The notes: generated from the letters alone by a model not told the origin. A stretch of 64,000 nt of DNA from CBDCGS01 sp965216915 (GCA_965216915.1 CBDCGS010000009.1:62001-126000); one strand, 5' to 3'. Numbered from the stretch's first letter, positions 17,627-26,143 are shown. Translations and numbers: made by a program.

Positions 17627-18493
17627 ATGCCCGACGCAGACTTAGCAGCACTTCTCCGGCGTATCGCGGACGCGCTCGATCGTCTTGCGCCGGTGACGCC
17701 CGCAGATGCCGCCCTGACCGACGCGGACGGATTCATCTGGCATGCCGAGGACGCGCGTCTCGAGGCGGTGCCGCGCATCAACCGACTCGACCTCGATCTC
17801 CTCAAGGGGATCGACCAGGTGCGCGGCATCCTGCTAGAGAACACGCGCCGTTTCGCCGACGGCCGCCCCGCCAACAACGCCCTGCTTTGGGGCGCACGCG
17901 GCATGGGGAAGAGCTCGCTGATCAAGGCCGTGCACGCGCGGGTTCTCGAGGAGCGACCGAAGAGCCTCGCGCTGATCGAGATCCACCGCGAGGAGATCCC
18001 GAGCCTGCCGCATCTGTTGGCGCGGCTCAGGAGCGCGTCGCGGCGCTGCATTCTGTTTTGCGACGATCTCTCGTTCGAGGCCAACGACACGACCTACAAG
18101 TCGCTCAAGGCGGTGCTCGAAGGGGGGATCGAGGGGCGGCCGGACAATGTCGTGTTCTACGCGACCTCGAACCGGCGTCATCTGATGTCGCGGCAGGCGG
18201 TCGAGAACGAGCGATCGACCGCGCTGCATCCGGGCGAGGCGGTCGAGGAATCGGTCTCCCTCTCCGACCGTTTCGGGCTTTGGCTCGGCTTCCACGCCTG
18301 CACGCAGGAGACCTTCCTCGCCATGGTCGATGCCTATGCCGCGCACTTCGCGCTGACCATGGACCGCGCTGCGCTCCACGCCGAGGCGATCGAATGGAGT
18401 ATGACGCGCGGCGCCCGCTCGGGCCGCGTCGCCTGGCAGTTCGTGCAGGAGCTGTTGGGGCGGCGCGGGAGCGCACCGCCGCCCGAGGCCTAG
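17627..18493 (+). CDS. DUF815 family AAA ATPase
   Basis: A 288-residue P-loop ATPase of the DUF815 family, a relative of DnaA/IstB-type AAA proteins with no settled function. Walker A is GARGMGKSS near residue 87, Walker B is CILFCDDLSFE near 142, and a sensor-like FYATSNRRHLM follows. The N-terminal 60 residues form a short helical domain. The family is frequently next to yajC, as here, where the two diverge across 162 bases. The last four bases overlap the convergent hydroxypyruvate isomerase-like gene. Confidence 0.9.
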   Translation: MPDADLAALLRRIADALDRLAPVTPADAALTDADGFIWHAEDARLEAVPRINRLDLDLLKGIDQVRGILLENTRRFADGRPANNALLWGARGMGKSSLIKAVHARVLEERPKSLALIEIHREEIPSLPHLLARLRSASRRCILFCDDLSFEANDTTYKSLKAVLEGGIEGRPDNVVFYATSNRRHLMSRQAVENERSTALHPGEAVEESVSLSDRFGLWLGFHACTQETFLAMVDAYAAHFALTMDRAALHAEAIEWSMTRGARSGRVAWQFVQELLGRRGSAPPPEA

Positions 18494-19275
18494 ACGCCGA
18501 CCCCGTACGCGCGCGCCCAGCCGATGCCCGCCTCGGTGCCGTCTTTCGGCCGGTATTCGCAGCCGACCCAACCGTCATAGCCGAGCCTGTCCATGGTCTC
18601 GAACAGGTAGGGGTAATTGATCTCGCCGACATCCGGCTCATGGCGGCCCGGCACGCCCGCGATTTGGATATGGCCGATCCGCTCGAACAGGCGCTCCATG
18701 CGGCGCGCGAGATCACCTTCCATGATCTGGAGGTGATAGACGTCGAACTGAAGCGCGAGGTTGGCGCTGCCGACCGCATCGATGATGCGGCAGGCCTGCG
18801 CCGAGCCCGAGAGCAGGTAGCCCGGCATGTCGATGTTGTTGAGCGGCTCGATGAGCGCACGCACGCCGTGCGCGCCGAGGGTGTCGGCCGCATGCTGCAG
18901 GTTCTTGATGTAGGTCTCCTCGTAGGGCGCGGGATCGGCGCCATCGGGCACGAGGCCCGCCATCACATGCACCTTGGGGCAGCCGAGCGCCTCGGCGTAG
19001 CGCGCCGCTTGATCGATGGCGGCCCGAAATGCATCCTCCCGGCCCGGCAAGGCGGCCAAGCCGCGTTCGCCGGCCTCCCAATCGCCGGGACTTGCGTTGA
19101 AGAGCGCTTGCGTCAGTCCGTTCGCATCGAGACGCGCCTTGATGTCGGCTGGTTCGTGGGCGTAGGGGAACAGATATTCGACCGCCTTGAAGCCGAGCGA
19201 GGCCGCCGCGTCGAAGCGCGCCAGAAACGCGTGCTCTTGAAACAGGAAGCTGAGGTTGGCGGCGAAATTCGGCAT
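18490..19275 (-). CDS. hyi: Hydroxypyruvate isomerase-like TIM-barrel protein
   Basis: A 261-residue xylose-isomerase-like barrel of the Hyi/OtnI family, which interconverts hydroxypyruvate and tartronate semialdehyde or related 2-oxo sugars acids. Supporting segments: MPNFAANLSFLFQE at the start, the catalytic-glutamate strand RALIEPLNNIDMPGYLL, LALQFDVYHLQIMEGDL, HIQIAGVPGRHEPD, and GWVGCEYRP with the second glutamate. No glyoxylate carboligase or tartronate semialdehyde reductase gene is beside it, so the in vivo pathway is uncertain. The gene stands alone between two plus-strand genes. Confidence 0.88.
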   Translation of the reverse strand: MPNFAANLSFLFQEHAFLARFDAAASLGFKAVEYLFPYAHEPADIKARLDANGLTQALFNASPGDWEAGERGLAALPGREDAFRAAIDQAARYAEALGCPKVHVMAGLVPDGADPAPYEETYIKNLQHAADTLGAHGVRALIEPLNNIDMPGYLLSGSAQACRIIDAVGSANLALQFDVYHLQIMEGDLARRMERLFERIGHIQIAGVPGRHEPDVGEINYPYLFETMDRLGYDGWVGCEYRPKDGTEAGIGWARAYGVGV

Positions 19276-19456
19276 GGCGTCCCCCGATGTCAGCGCACGC
19301 CAAGCCTAGCACGACGCGCGCGCGAGGGTCGTGCTCCGCGTGGCGCGCGCCGTTTTCGAGGTTTCGCGAAGCCGCTATGCTCGCGGTTCTCACGCGCGGG
19401 CGCGAAGAGCGAGACATGGCGGGCGGCGACCCACCGCGCGAGCAGGGAGATGGCCT

Positions 19457-21499
19457 ATGAGCATCACCGACGCATCGGCCGGCGGAGGCTTGCGCCAGGT
19501 TTGGGAGCCGCTGGAGATCGGCCCGACACGCGTGCGCAACCGCATCATGATGACCGCGATGGGCGTGTTCTACGGCGAGAACAACCTGCTGAGCGACCGC
19601 CACATCGCGTTTTACCGGGAGCGGGCGCGCGGCGGCCTCGGGCTCATGATCACCGAGCAGCAGGCCGGCCATCGGTTCTCCAAGGGCTCGTTTCACGATG
19701 GCTGCACGGCGTGGGAGAAGCGGGTGATCCCGCAATATGAGAAGCTCGCCGATGCCGTTCATGCCGAGGGCGCCAAGCAGTTCGTGCAACTCTTCGGCTG
19801 CGGCGTGCACGACAAGGGCACCACGATCTTCGACGAATGGCACCCGCTTTGGGGTGTCTCCGCGATCCCCTCGATCGTGCATCGCGAGATTCCGATGGTG
19901 ATGGATGAGGCCGCGATTGCCGATGTCGTGAAGGGTTTCGGCGAATCGGCCCTCAACGTGAAGGTCGCCGGCCTCGACGGCGTCGAGCTTCATGCCGCGC
20001 ACAGCTACCTGCTCGGCCAGTTCTTGAGCCCCACCTACAATGACCGCACCGACCGTTACGGCGGCTCGCCGGTCAAGCGTGCGCAGATCCTGATCGAGCT
20101 CGGCGAGGAGGTGCGGCGCCGGGTCGGCGACGACATCACCGTCGGCGTGCGCATCTCCTACGACGAGTTCATGGGCGAGGCCGGCACCACGCCGGCGCAA
20201 GCCGAGGAGCAGCTCGAGGCGCTGTCGGCGACCGGGCTCTTCGACTACTTCAACATCTCGGGCGGTGCCTACCACACGCTGCACATGGCGGTCGCGCCCA
20301 TGCAAGTCGAGCATGGCCACATGACCGGCTTCGCCAAGCGGGCGAAGGCCGTGGTCGGCAACCGCGCGAAGGTCTTCACGGTCGGGCGCATCACCGACCT
20401 CCACATCGCCGAGCGTGTGCTGCGCGAGGGCTGCGCCGACATGGTGGCGATGACCCGTGCGCAGTTCGCCGATCCCCATCTCGTGCGCAAGACCCGCGAG
20501 GGGCGCGAGACCGAGATTCACTACTGCATCGGCGCGAACGAATGCATCTCGCGCATCTTCGACCAACGCCCGGCCGCCTGTATCGTGAACCCGGTTACGG
20601 GGCGCGAGCGCCAGTGGGGGCCGGGCACCCTGGTCCCGGTTGGGCCCGACGACGCCAAGCGCATCGTCGTGGTCGGCGGCGGTTTCGGCGGCATGAAGAC
20701 GGCGGCGGTCGCAGCCGAGCGCGAACACGATGTCGTGCTGTTCGAACGGGAGGAGGTGCTCGGCGGCCACATCAACCGGCTCAAGGCGCTGCCGACGCGT
20801 GCCGGCTGGGGCGTCGCGATCGACAACCTGGCGCGCGCGATGGCTGTGCGCGGCGTCGACGTGCGCCTCGGCACGGAGGCGACGGTTGAGACCATCCAGG
20901 CGGAGGCGCCGGACCATGTCGTCATCGCGACGGGCGCGCACTGGACCAAGGACGGGCGCAGCCCGTGGCGGCCCGGCATGGCGGCGCTGCCGGGCACCGA
21001 AGCGGATCACGTGCTCGATCTCGGCGCCGCAACCGACCGCGCTCTCGCCGAGCCGCAAGCTCTCGGCGCGCGCGTGGTGATCCTCGACGAGACCGGGATC
21101 TATCTGCCGCTCGGGCTTGCCGAGCTGCTCGCGGATGCGGGCGTCGACGTCGAGGTGATCACGCCAGACGCGATCGCAGGCGGCGAGATCTACAAGACCG
21201 GCGATCTCTCGCACCTCATGCCGCGCCTGATCGAGGCCGGCGTGCGCACCACGACGCAGCATGCGGCGCGCGCGATCGCGAATGGCGGCGTCGAGGTCGG
21301 TTTCGTCTGGGGCGGCCCGACGCGCACCATCGAGCCGGTCGACACGGTGGTGATGTCGATGATGCGCGCGCCCGACGACAGGCTCTTCCACGCGCTGAGC
21401 GGGACGGATATCGCGTGCGACCGGGTCGGCGATGCTCTCGCGCCGCGCAAGCCCATCCAGGTGATGTACGAGGCCGAGGAGCTCGGCCGGGCGCTCTGA
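19457..21499 (+). CDS. Old-yellow-enzyme/NAD(P)H flavoenzyme of the dienoyl-CoA reductase/TMADH family, incomplete Fe-S motif
   Basis: A 680-residue two-part oxidoreductase. Residues 1-350 form an OYE-type FMN barrel (WEPLEIGPTRVRNRIMM, LHAAHSYLLGQFLSP, GSPVKRAQ), and from about 395 an FAD/NAD-binding part begins with IVVVGGGFGGMKTAA. Between them lies the 4Fe-4S region. In trimethylamine dehydrogenase the motif is C-x2-C-x2-C and a later C; here it reads CIGANEC, with Cys357, Ala360, Cys363 and Cys375, so the second ligand is missing. It may bind a different cluster or none. Demethylases and 2,4-dienoyl-CoA reductases are both possible. ATG 19457 has GGGAG upstream. Confidence 0.88.
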   Translation: MSITDASAGGGLRQVWEPLEIGPTRVRNRIMMTAMGVFYGENNLLSDRHIAFYRERARGGLGLMITEQQAGHRFSKGSFHDGCTAWEKRVIPQYEKLADAVHAEGAKQFVQLFGCGVHDKGTTIFDEWHPLWGVSAIPSIVHREIPMVMDEAAIADVVKGFGESALNVKVAGLDGVELHAAHSYLLGQFLSPTYNDRTDRYGGSPVKRAQILIELGEEVRRRVGDDITVGVRISYDEFMGEAGTTPAQAEEQLEALSATGLFDYFNISGGAYHTLHMAVAPMQVEHGHMTGFAKRAKAVVGNRAKVFTVGRITDLHIAERVLREGCADMVAMTRAQFADPHLVRKTREGRETEIHYCIGANECISRIFDQRPAACIVNPVTGRERQWGPGTLVPVGPDDAKRIVVVGGGFGGMKTAAVAAEREHDVVLFEREEVLGGHINRLKALPTRAGWGVAIDNLARAMAVRGVDVRLGTEATVETIQAEAPDHVVIATGAHWTKDGRSPWRPGMAALPGTEADHVLDLGAATDRALAEPQALGARVVILDETGIYLPLGLAELLADAGVDVEVITPDAIAGGEIYKTGDLSHLMPRLIEAGVRTTTQHAARAIANGGVEVGFVWGGPTRTIEPVDTVVMSMMRAPDDRLFHALSGTDIACDRVGDALAPRKPIQVMYEAEELGRAL

Positions 21500-21534
21500 G
21501 GGATCGAGGGCCGTGCCCGCGGCGCCCAACCGGG

Positions 21535-22248
21535 TCAGTCGCGCGGCCAGTGGCGCAGGCCCTCTGATTCGATGGTGCCGTCGGGCATCACCGTGCCGTC
21601 GAGGTTGGCCTCGCCGAAGAAGGCGTCCGTGATCTCGGCCTCGCGAAAATCGGTGCGTGTGAGGTCGGCGCCGCGGAAGTTGGCTTCGCGCAGGTTGGCG
21701 CCGTGACAATCGGCGCCGGCGAGGTGGGCCCGGCGGAAGCTGGTGCCGGTGGCGGTGGCTTCGCGGAGGTTCGCGCCGATGAGGTTCGCCTCCTCGAGCT
21801 TGGCGAGGCGCATGTCGGCACGGCCCAGATTGGCGTCGGCAAGATTGGCGAGGCGCAGGTCGGCGCAATAGAGCTCGGCCTCGCTTAGATTGGCGCCCGT
21901 GCAGTTGGCGCCCGCGAGCTCCGCCTGCGCCAGGTTGCAGCCGGCGAGGATGGCGCGCTCGAGGCGGGCGATCTTCAGATCCGCGCTCCAGAGGTCCGAG
22001 CCGCTCAGCCGCGCGTTCTCGAGATTGGCGCCCTTGAGCGTGGCGAGGCGAAGCTTGGTGCCCGTGAGATCCGCGCCGACCATGTTGGCGCCCCAGAAAT
22101 CGATCTCGCGCAGGTCGCTGCCTTCGAACGTCGCGTTGCGCAGGTCGGCCCGCCGAAAGCTGAAGCCGCGCAGATCGAACCCTGAGAGATCGGCCTCCGC
22201 CAGCCGACCGGCCCTGATCTGGTCTCCGTTGGGACGCCATCGCGCCAT
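21535..22248 (-). CDS. Pentapeptide repeat protein
   Basis: A 237-residue protein made almost entirely of A(D/N)LxX pentapeptide repeats from about residue 15 to 225, for example ADLSGFDLRGFSFRRADLRN. Such proteins fold into a right-handed quadrilateral beta helix. Some mimic DNA and protect gyrase, but most have unknown roles and the repeats alone do not decide. There is no signal peptide or membrane segment, so it is probably cytoplasmic. GAGGAG precedes the ATG. It follows the SAM-hydroxide adenosyltransferase gene by 11 bases and is surely co-transcribed with it. Confidence 0.93.
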   Translation of the reverse strand: MARWRPNGDQIRAGRLAEADLSGFDLRGFSFRRADLRNATFEGSDLREIDFWGANMVGADLTGTKLRLATLKGANLENARLSGSDLWSADLKIARLERAILAGCNLAQAELAGANCTGANLSEAELYCADLRLANLADANLGRADMRLAKLEEANLIGANLREATATGTSFRRAHLAGADCHGANLREANFRGADLTRTDFREAEITDAFFGEANLDGTVMPDGTIESEGLRHWPRD

Positions 22249-22259
22249 CGGCGTGCTCC

Positions 22260-22991
22260 TCAGCCGTCATCGATGGCCACGATCGCGCCGACCGCGAGCC
22301 CGAGCGCTTCGTCCGCGCGGCCCTGGTTCACGGCGATCTCGACCAGGCCGTTCGCGTTCTCGTACCAGAAGGCCTCACCAGGCGCGACATCGGAGAAGGT
22401 GCGGGCGCGGCCGAGGGTGCATCCGCCCGCTGACAGGCGCGCATCGTCGGAGATCTTGGCCGCGCGCAGCCCCGTCATCGCGTTGCCGTAGTGGTCGACA
22501 TAGACGACCGCGGGCAGGTCGTCGGGCCATCCGGCTCCGACGATGTCGGACCCATCGCGCGGAGACATCGGGAGCGGTGCGCCGGTCGCGAGGCGTGCCG
22601 CGGCGGGTGCGAACAAATCACGCCCGTGGAAGGATGCCGAGAGCCGTTCGGGGCGCCAGTCGATGGTGAAGCCGCGGAGGTCAGCGGCGTGGCGCCCCGC
22701 AATGGCGAGCAGGCCATTGTCCGGGCCTACGAACCAGCGCCCGTCCGCCTCGAGCGCAAGCGGCAGGCGTGCGCCGCCGACCCCTGGGTCGACCACGCAG
22801 AGGAAGACCGCGCCGGCGGTGAATTCGGCGGCGAGCGCCGGCAGGAGGTAGGCCGCGGCCTTGGGCGCGAAGGGCGGCAGATCGGCGATGAGGTCGATCA
22901 CTGGAACGCCGGGCGCCGCGCGGGCCAGTACGGCCTTCATTTGGCCGACATAGGGACCTTCCAAGCCGAAGTCGGTGGCAAGTAGAATCAC
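22260..22991 (-). CDS. SAM hydroxide adenosyltransferase (DUF62)
   Basis: A 243-residue enzyme of the DUF62 family, which hydrolyses S-adenosylmethionine to adenosine and methionine and is related to bacterial fluorinases and chlorinases. Signature parts: ILLATDFGLEGPYVGQMKAVL at 2-22 split over the first strand and helix, FLCVVDPGVGG, FVGPDNGLL, SFHGRDLFAPAAARLA, and the C-terminal YVDHYGNAMT with WYENANGLVEIAVN. The DHYGN and NANG motifs bind the adenosine end. The start is a GTG. It leads a two-gene transcript with the pentapeptide protein. Confidence 0.92.
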   Translation of the reverse strand: MILLATDFGLEGPYVGQMKAVLARAAPGVPVIDLIADLPPFAPKAAAYLLPALAAEFTAGAVFLCVVDPGVGGARLPLALEADGRWFVGPDNGLLAIAGRHAADLRGFTIDWRPERLSASFHGRDLFAPAAARLATGAPLPMSPRDGSDIVGAGWPDDLPAVVYVDHYGNAMTGLRAAKISDDARLSAGGCTLGRARTFSDVAPGEAFWYENANGLVEIAVNQGRADEALGLAVGAIVAIDDG

Positions 22992-23090
22992 GGCTGCGCT
23001 CGATCCTTTGTGCGTGGTGACACATCCGAGGGTAAGGCGATCGGGGCCGCTTTGGTATCACGCACGGAACGATCGGGTCCGTGCCGGGCG

Positions 23091-23120
23091 AAAAAAGGCC
23101 CGGCGCCGAAGCGCCGGGCC
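23091..23120 (-). terminator. Strong intrinsic terminator on the minus strand
   Basis: Perfect 10-base stem (23097-23106 with 23111-23120) and a four-base loop, followed on the minus strand by six T (23096-23091). It ends the candidate ncRNA at 23091-23262; no minus-strand gene lies immediately upstream. Confidence 0.92.
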
Positions 23121-23262
23121 AATCGATCCGCGCCGTTGCTTGGAGGGGGACGCGGCGGCGCGGACATGCCGAGGGGATCGCGCAGATGATGTTGCCCAGG
23201 TGGACGGTTTAGCACCGTCCGTCGACTGTCCCGGGCCCGCCATCTGCCGCACCCGTCTGAGT
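23091..23262 (-). ncRNA. Candidate ~172-nt structured regulatory RNA
   Basis: Bounded by a near-consensus promoter and a strong terminator, with no convincing open frame. Three structures follow in order on the RNA. GCAGATG (23247-23241) pairs with CATCTGC (23188-23182) and encloses a GGACGGT/ACCGTCC hairpin. TCCGCGCCG (23164-23156) pairs perfectly with CGGCGCGGA (23135-23127), leaving a 20-base loop that exposes CCCCCTCC. The terminator comes last. The loop is complementary to Shine-Dalgarno sequences. I do not recognise 6S, SRP, tmRNA or RNase P RNA in it. Confidence 0.65.
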
Positions 23263-23267
23263 AAGAC

Positions 23268-23296
23268 TTTATACACTCTTTCGACCTTTGTGTAAA
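23268..23296 (-). promoter_or_regulatory. Near-consensus sigma-70 promoter of the ncRNA
   Basis: On the minus strand, TTTACA (23296-23291) and TATAAA (23273-23268) with exactly 17 bases between. This is the best-looking housekeeping promoter I find in the window; transcription should start near 23262. Confidence 0.7.
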
Positions 23297-23304
23297 CGCC
23301 GTTT

Positions 23305-23335
23305 ACTTGGTTAATCCGAGGCCAACTTGGTTAAT
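23305..23335 (-). repeat. Direct repeat upstream of the ncRNA promoter
   Basis: ACTTGGTTAAT occurs at 23305-23315 and 23325-23335 (plus strand), 20 bases apart, i.e. two helical turns. On the transcribed strand each reads ATTAACCAAGT and contains TTAACC, a CtrA-type half-site. They lie at roughly -43 to -73 from the inferred start, a place suited to an activator. Confidence 0.6.
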
Positions 23336-23424
23336 GCCTTCATGGGGTCTATCGCCCTCCTTAACGTTTTTTAGGAGCGACGCGGAGGGGTTTGCGAGGT
23401 CTTAACGTCTGCTCTGCAAAATGA

Positions 23425-23439
23425 CCGACCTGAGGTCGG
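23425..23439. promoter_or_regulatory. Palindrome before the DUF2336 gene
   Basis: CCGACC-TGA-GGTCGG, a perfect six-base inverted repeat with a three-base centre, 14 bases before the first possible start. It could be an operator or a short leader hairpin. Apart from this and the ncRNA elements, I see nothing definite in 23300-23450. Confidence 0.35.
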
Positions 23440-23452
23440 AATACGTTCAGTC

Positions 23453-24682
23453 GTGAGGGTGAGCGTGAAGGAGCGCAGCGACAACGCAGCGGCCCTCGAG
23501 GCTGCCGCCGAAGATCTAAGCGAACAGCGCGGGCACCGGGTCGGTGCGCGCGATCGCGGATTGATCGCGACCGGCGTCTCCACGATGCTTTCGGACGCTG
23601 TGGCCCTGAACGAGGCGGAGCGGAAAATCGCGCTCGATATCGTTGCCGTTCTCGCCCAGGACGTGGCCGACAACGTTCGCATCGCCCTTGCCGAACACAT
23701 AAAGAAGAGCCCCTATCTCCCTCGGGAAATAGCGAAAAATCTCGCGAGCGACATCGAATCGGTGGCGGTGCCGATCATCGAGGTCTCGGCTGCGCTGAGC
23801 GATCGCGACCTGATCGAGATCGTGCGCGACGGCGCGGCCGCGAAGCAGGTTGCCGTGGCGCGGCGGCCGTCCGTGTCCGCCGAGGTGTCCTCCGCTCTGG
23901 CCGGGACCGAGCGCAAACCGGTGGTGCAGACATTGTTGGCCAACGATGGTGCGCGGATCGACGAAGAGACCTTCCACACGCTGCTCGGCACGTTCGCGGA
24001 GGAAAATGAGGTTCTCGGCATGATGGTCGACCGCGGAACCCTCCCGCTTTCCGTCAAGGAGCGGCTGATCGGCCAGATCTCCACCGAGCTGCGCGACCGC
24101 CTGGTCCAGCAGCACGACCTCCCGCGTCATCTCGCGGAGGAGATGTCCACCCAGGCGCGCGAGCGCAGCCTCGTCGCATCGATCGGCTCCGAGCTGGATT
24201 CCGGCTCGATCGAGAGGCTGGTCGCGACGCTTTACGCCGACGGGTCGCTGACGCCGACGCTGGTGCTCCGCGCCCTCTGCCAGGGCGACTACTATTTCTT
24301 CCAAGCGGCCATGGCCGTCCTGTCGAACCATACAATCGCGACCGTGCGCGACCTCCTGCACCACCGGGGCGCGGGTGGCTTCAAGAGGCTCTACCGGGCC
24401 GCGGCGCTGCCGGAGCATCTGTTCCGGGCGTTTCGGGTTGCTTTGGACGTGACCCGCGAGCGCTGGGGCACGGCGCACCCGAGCGGCTCCCAGGCCGGGA
24501 TCGAGGATGTCATTGGGCGGATCGTGCGCGAATATCGCGACATTTGCCCAGCCGACATCGAAGGCCTCTTGAGCCAATTGTCGCAGCGGCTCCCAGCGGC
24601 CGAGGCGCTTTCCATCCGCCCCAATCTGCGGCCCGACTACGACGATCAGAAAGAAAGCGAATCAAGCGCCACAACACGCTAA
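23453..24682 (+). CDS. DUF2336 family protein
   Basis: A 409-residue protein matching DUF2336, a family common in alphaproteobacteria. It is built of helical, HEAT-like units: LNEAERKIALDIVAVLAQDV, IALAEHIKKSPYLPREIAKN, AALSDRDLIEIVRDG and similar blocks recur over the first 250 residues. There is no signal peptide or membrane segment, and no catalytic motif is visible, so a protein-interaction role is likely. Three in-frame GTG codons (23453, 23459, 23465) are candidate starts and none has a clear ribosome site; the first is used here. The Sel1-type gene follows by 44 bases. Confidence 0.82.
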   Translation: MRVSVKERSDNAAALEAAAEDLSEQRGHRVGARDRGLIATGVSTMLSDAVALNEAERKIALDIVAVLAQDVADNVRIALAEHIKKSPYLPREIAKNLASDIESVAVPIIEVSAALSDRDLIEIVRDGAAAKQVAVARRPSVSAEVSSALAGTERKPVVQTLLANDGARIDEETFHTLLGTFAEENEVLGMMVDRGTLPLSVKERLIGQISTELRDRLVQQHDLPRHLAEEMSTQARERSLVASIGSELDSGSIERLVATLYADGSLTPTLVLRALCQGDYYFFQAAMAVLSNHTIATVRDLLHHRGAGGFKRLYRAAALPEHLFRAFRVALDVTRERWGTAHPSGSQAGIEDVIGRIVREYRDICPADIEGLLSQLSQRLPAAEALSIRPNLRPDYDDQKESESSATTR

Positions 24683-24726
24683 TTTCGGGCTATTTTTTGA
24701 GGTCCGAGATAGCGTGGATAGGCGAC

Positions 24727-25634
24727 ATGTTCATGGCAATGCGGCTCTGGGTTGGGCTCGCTGTGCTCCTCGTGGTGGCGCTTGCGAGCGACCTCGCGGC
24801 CGCCGACCGCACCATCGCGGAGCTCTACCGCACCGGCGATTTGCGGCGGTTCGGGAGGCCGTGCAGCCCCGCGCGGATGCCGGCGACGCAGAGGCCCAGT
24901 TTTGGTTGGGCCGGCTGTTCGATGCCGGCGAGGGCGTTCCGCAGGATGCGGCCGCAGCGTTCGACTGGTTTCACCGGGCAGCCGCGCAGGGGCACGCGGA
25001 GGCCCAGCGCATCGTCGGCATCTATCACGAGGAAGGCAAAGCCGTCGAACAGAGTTATGAAACCGCCGCGCTGTGGTACGAGCGCGCCGCGAACAACGGA
25101 AACGCCAAGGCCGCGCGCAATCTCGGCACGCTCTATTTCGACGGCAAGGGCGTCGGGGTCGACCGGGAGAAGGCGGTTCAGCTGTTCATCACGGCGGCGG
25201 CGCAGGGCAGCATCAAGGCGCTGCGCAACCTCGGCTATGCGTATTATTTCGGTGCCGGCGTTCCCCGCGACCTGGAGAGGGCGCGCGAATATTTCACCGA
25301 AGCCGACGCCCGCGGCACCGATCGCGCCAGCTTCGATCTTGGCCGCCTCTACTATCGGGGCGAAGGCGTCGAGCGTGACCTGGCGAAAGCGGCGTCTCTC
25401 TTCGCGGACGCGGCGGCGCATGGCCATGCCGGCGCCCAGCTCTTCCTCGGGCGAATGTACCTAAAGGGCGAGGGTGTCCAGCCGGATCCCGCGTCGGCCT
25501 ACTATTGGCTGAGCCTCGCGGCGCTGCAGCGGCCCAAGGACGCGCGCTCGCTGCTGGAGAGCAGCGCAAGCGCGCTCGGCGAGGCGGAGCGTGCCGCGCT
25601 CGACCAGAGGGTTCGCGATTTTCGCCCCCGCTGA
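24727..25634 (+). pseudogene. Sel1-repeat secreted protein, interrupted by a single-base frameshift
   Basis: The N-terminus and the repeats lie in different frames. From ATG 24727 a signal peptide (LWVGLAVLLVVALASDLAAA) runs to TIAELYRTGD. Then the sense jumps by one base near 24838-24842: the next frame continues FAAVREAVQPRADAGDAEAQ and six Sel1 repeats such as FWLGRLFDAGEGVPQD and NLGTLYFDGKGVGVD, to the stop at 25634. Adding one base after GGCGA restores one continuous protein of about 302 residues. Sel1 proteins are periplasmic or membrane scaffolds. A sequencing deletion, a true mutation, or much less likely a programmed shift are the choices. Confidence 0.8.
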
Positions 25635-25738
25635 GCGCCGCACGCCCGCGAACCCCGCAAGCGACGTCGCGCTGGACAGGCCCGCCGCCCTCACGTAGGT
25701 ATCGCGCCCGAAACGGGCGCCAGTCGGGAGAGCGGACC

Positions 25739-26137
25739 ATGACCGAGGCGGAGCAACGCAACCTCGCCATCATCACCGAGGTTTGCGACGCGTTTAACAA
25801 TCACGATGTCGAGGGCATCCTGCGCCACTTCACGGATGACGCGGTCTGGCTCGTCTCGCGCGGCGTGCCGCCCGAGGGCGGCCGTGCGGACGGCATCGAC
25901 GCCATTCGCGCCATGCTAGAGCGGCGTTTCCGCAGCATCCCCGACATGGCCTGGGAGATCCGCGCCCATTGGGTCGGCGGCAACCGCGGCTGCTCCGAGT
26001 GGCTCGTGAGCGGCACGGAGAGCAACGGCAACCGCCTCAATTGGCTCGGCTGCGACCTCTGGGAGCTCGACGACGCCGGACGGATCGTCGTCAAGGACAC
26101 CTACTGGAAGTACCGCGGCGAGGAAGCGCCGGCGTAG
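25739..26137 (+). CDS. SnoaL-like/NTF2-fold polyketide cyclase family protein
   Basis: A 132-residue single-domain protein with the NTF2-like fold: an N-terminal helix (AIITEVCDAFNNHDVEGIL), FTDDAVWLVSRGVP, a helix LERRFRSIPDM, then strands with WLVSGTESNGNRLNWLGCDLWEL and a terminal DTYWKYRG. The pattern fits SnoaL-like proteins, many of which act on small organic molecules, but no catalytic residue can be assigned. ATG 25739 is preceded by CGGGAG. It is convergent with the amidohydrolase at 26.1 kb, leaving six bases between, so a link to that catabolic group is only positional. Confidence 0.85.
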   Translation: MTEAEQRNLAIITEVCDAFNNHDVEGILRHFTDDAVWLVSRGVPPEGGRADGIDAIRAMLERRFRSIPDMAWEIRAHWVGGNRGCSEWLVSGTESNGNRLNWLGCDLWELDDAGRIVVKDTYWKYRGEEAPA

Positions 26138-26143
26138 CGACGC

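Noticed and set aside
21535..22248. Tandem DNA repeat array or CRISPR
   Set aside because: The repetition is the 15-base period of pentapeptide-repeat coding, with no conserved spacers.
18713..22270. 1185-codon open frame antisense to the OYE-type flavoenzyme
   Set aside because: High-GC shadow: it covers three well-recognised genes on either strand, and its Arg/Ala-rich translation has no family features.
23091..23262. 6S RNA
   Set aside because: I could not fit the large open bubble of 6S RNA, and zapA or a formyl-THF cyclo-ligase gene, the usual neighbours, is absent.
24838..24842. Programmed -1 frameshift in the Sel1 gene
   Set aside because: No slippery heptamer or downstream structure is evident, and similar gaps occur at 62.1-62.2 kb, so an indel is simpler.
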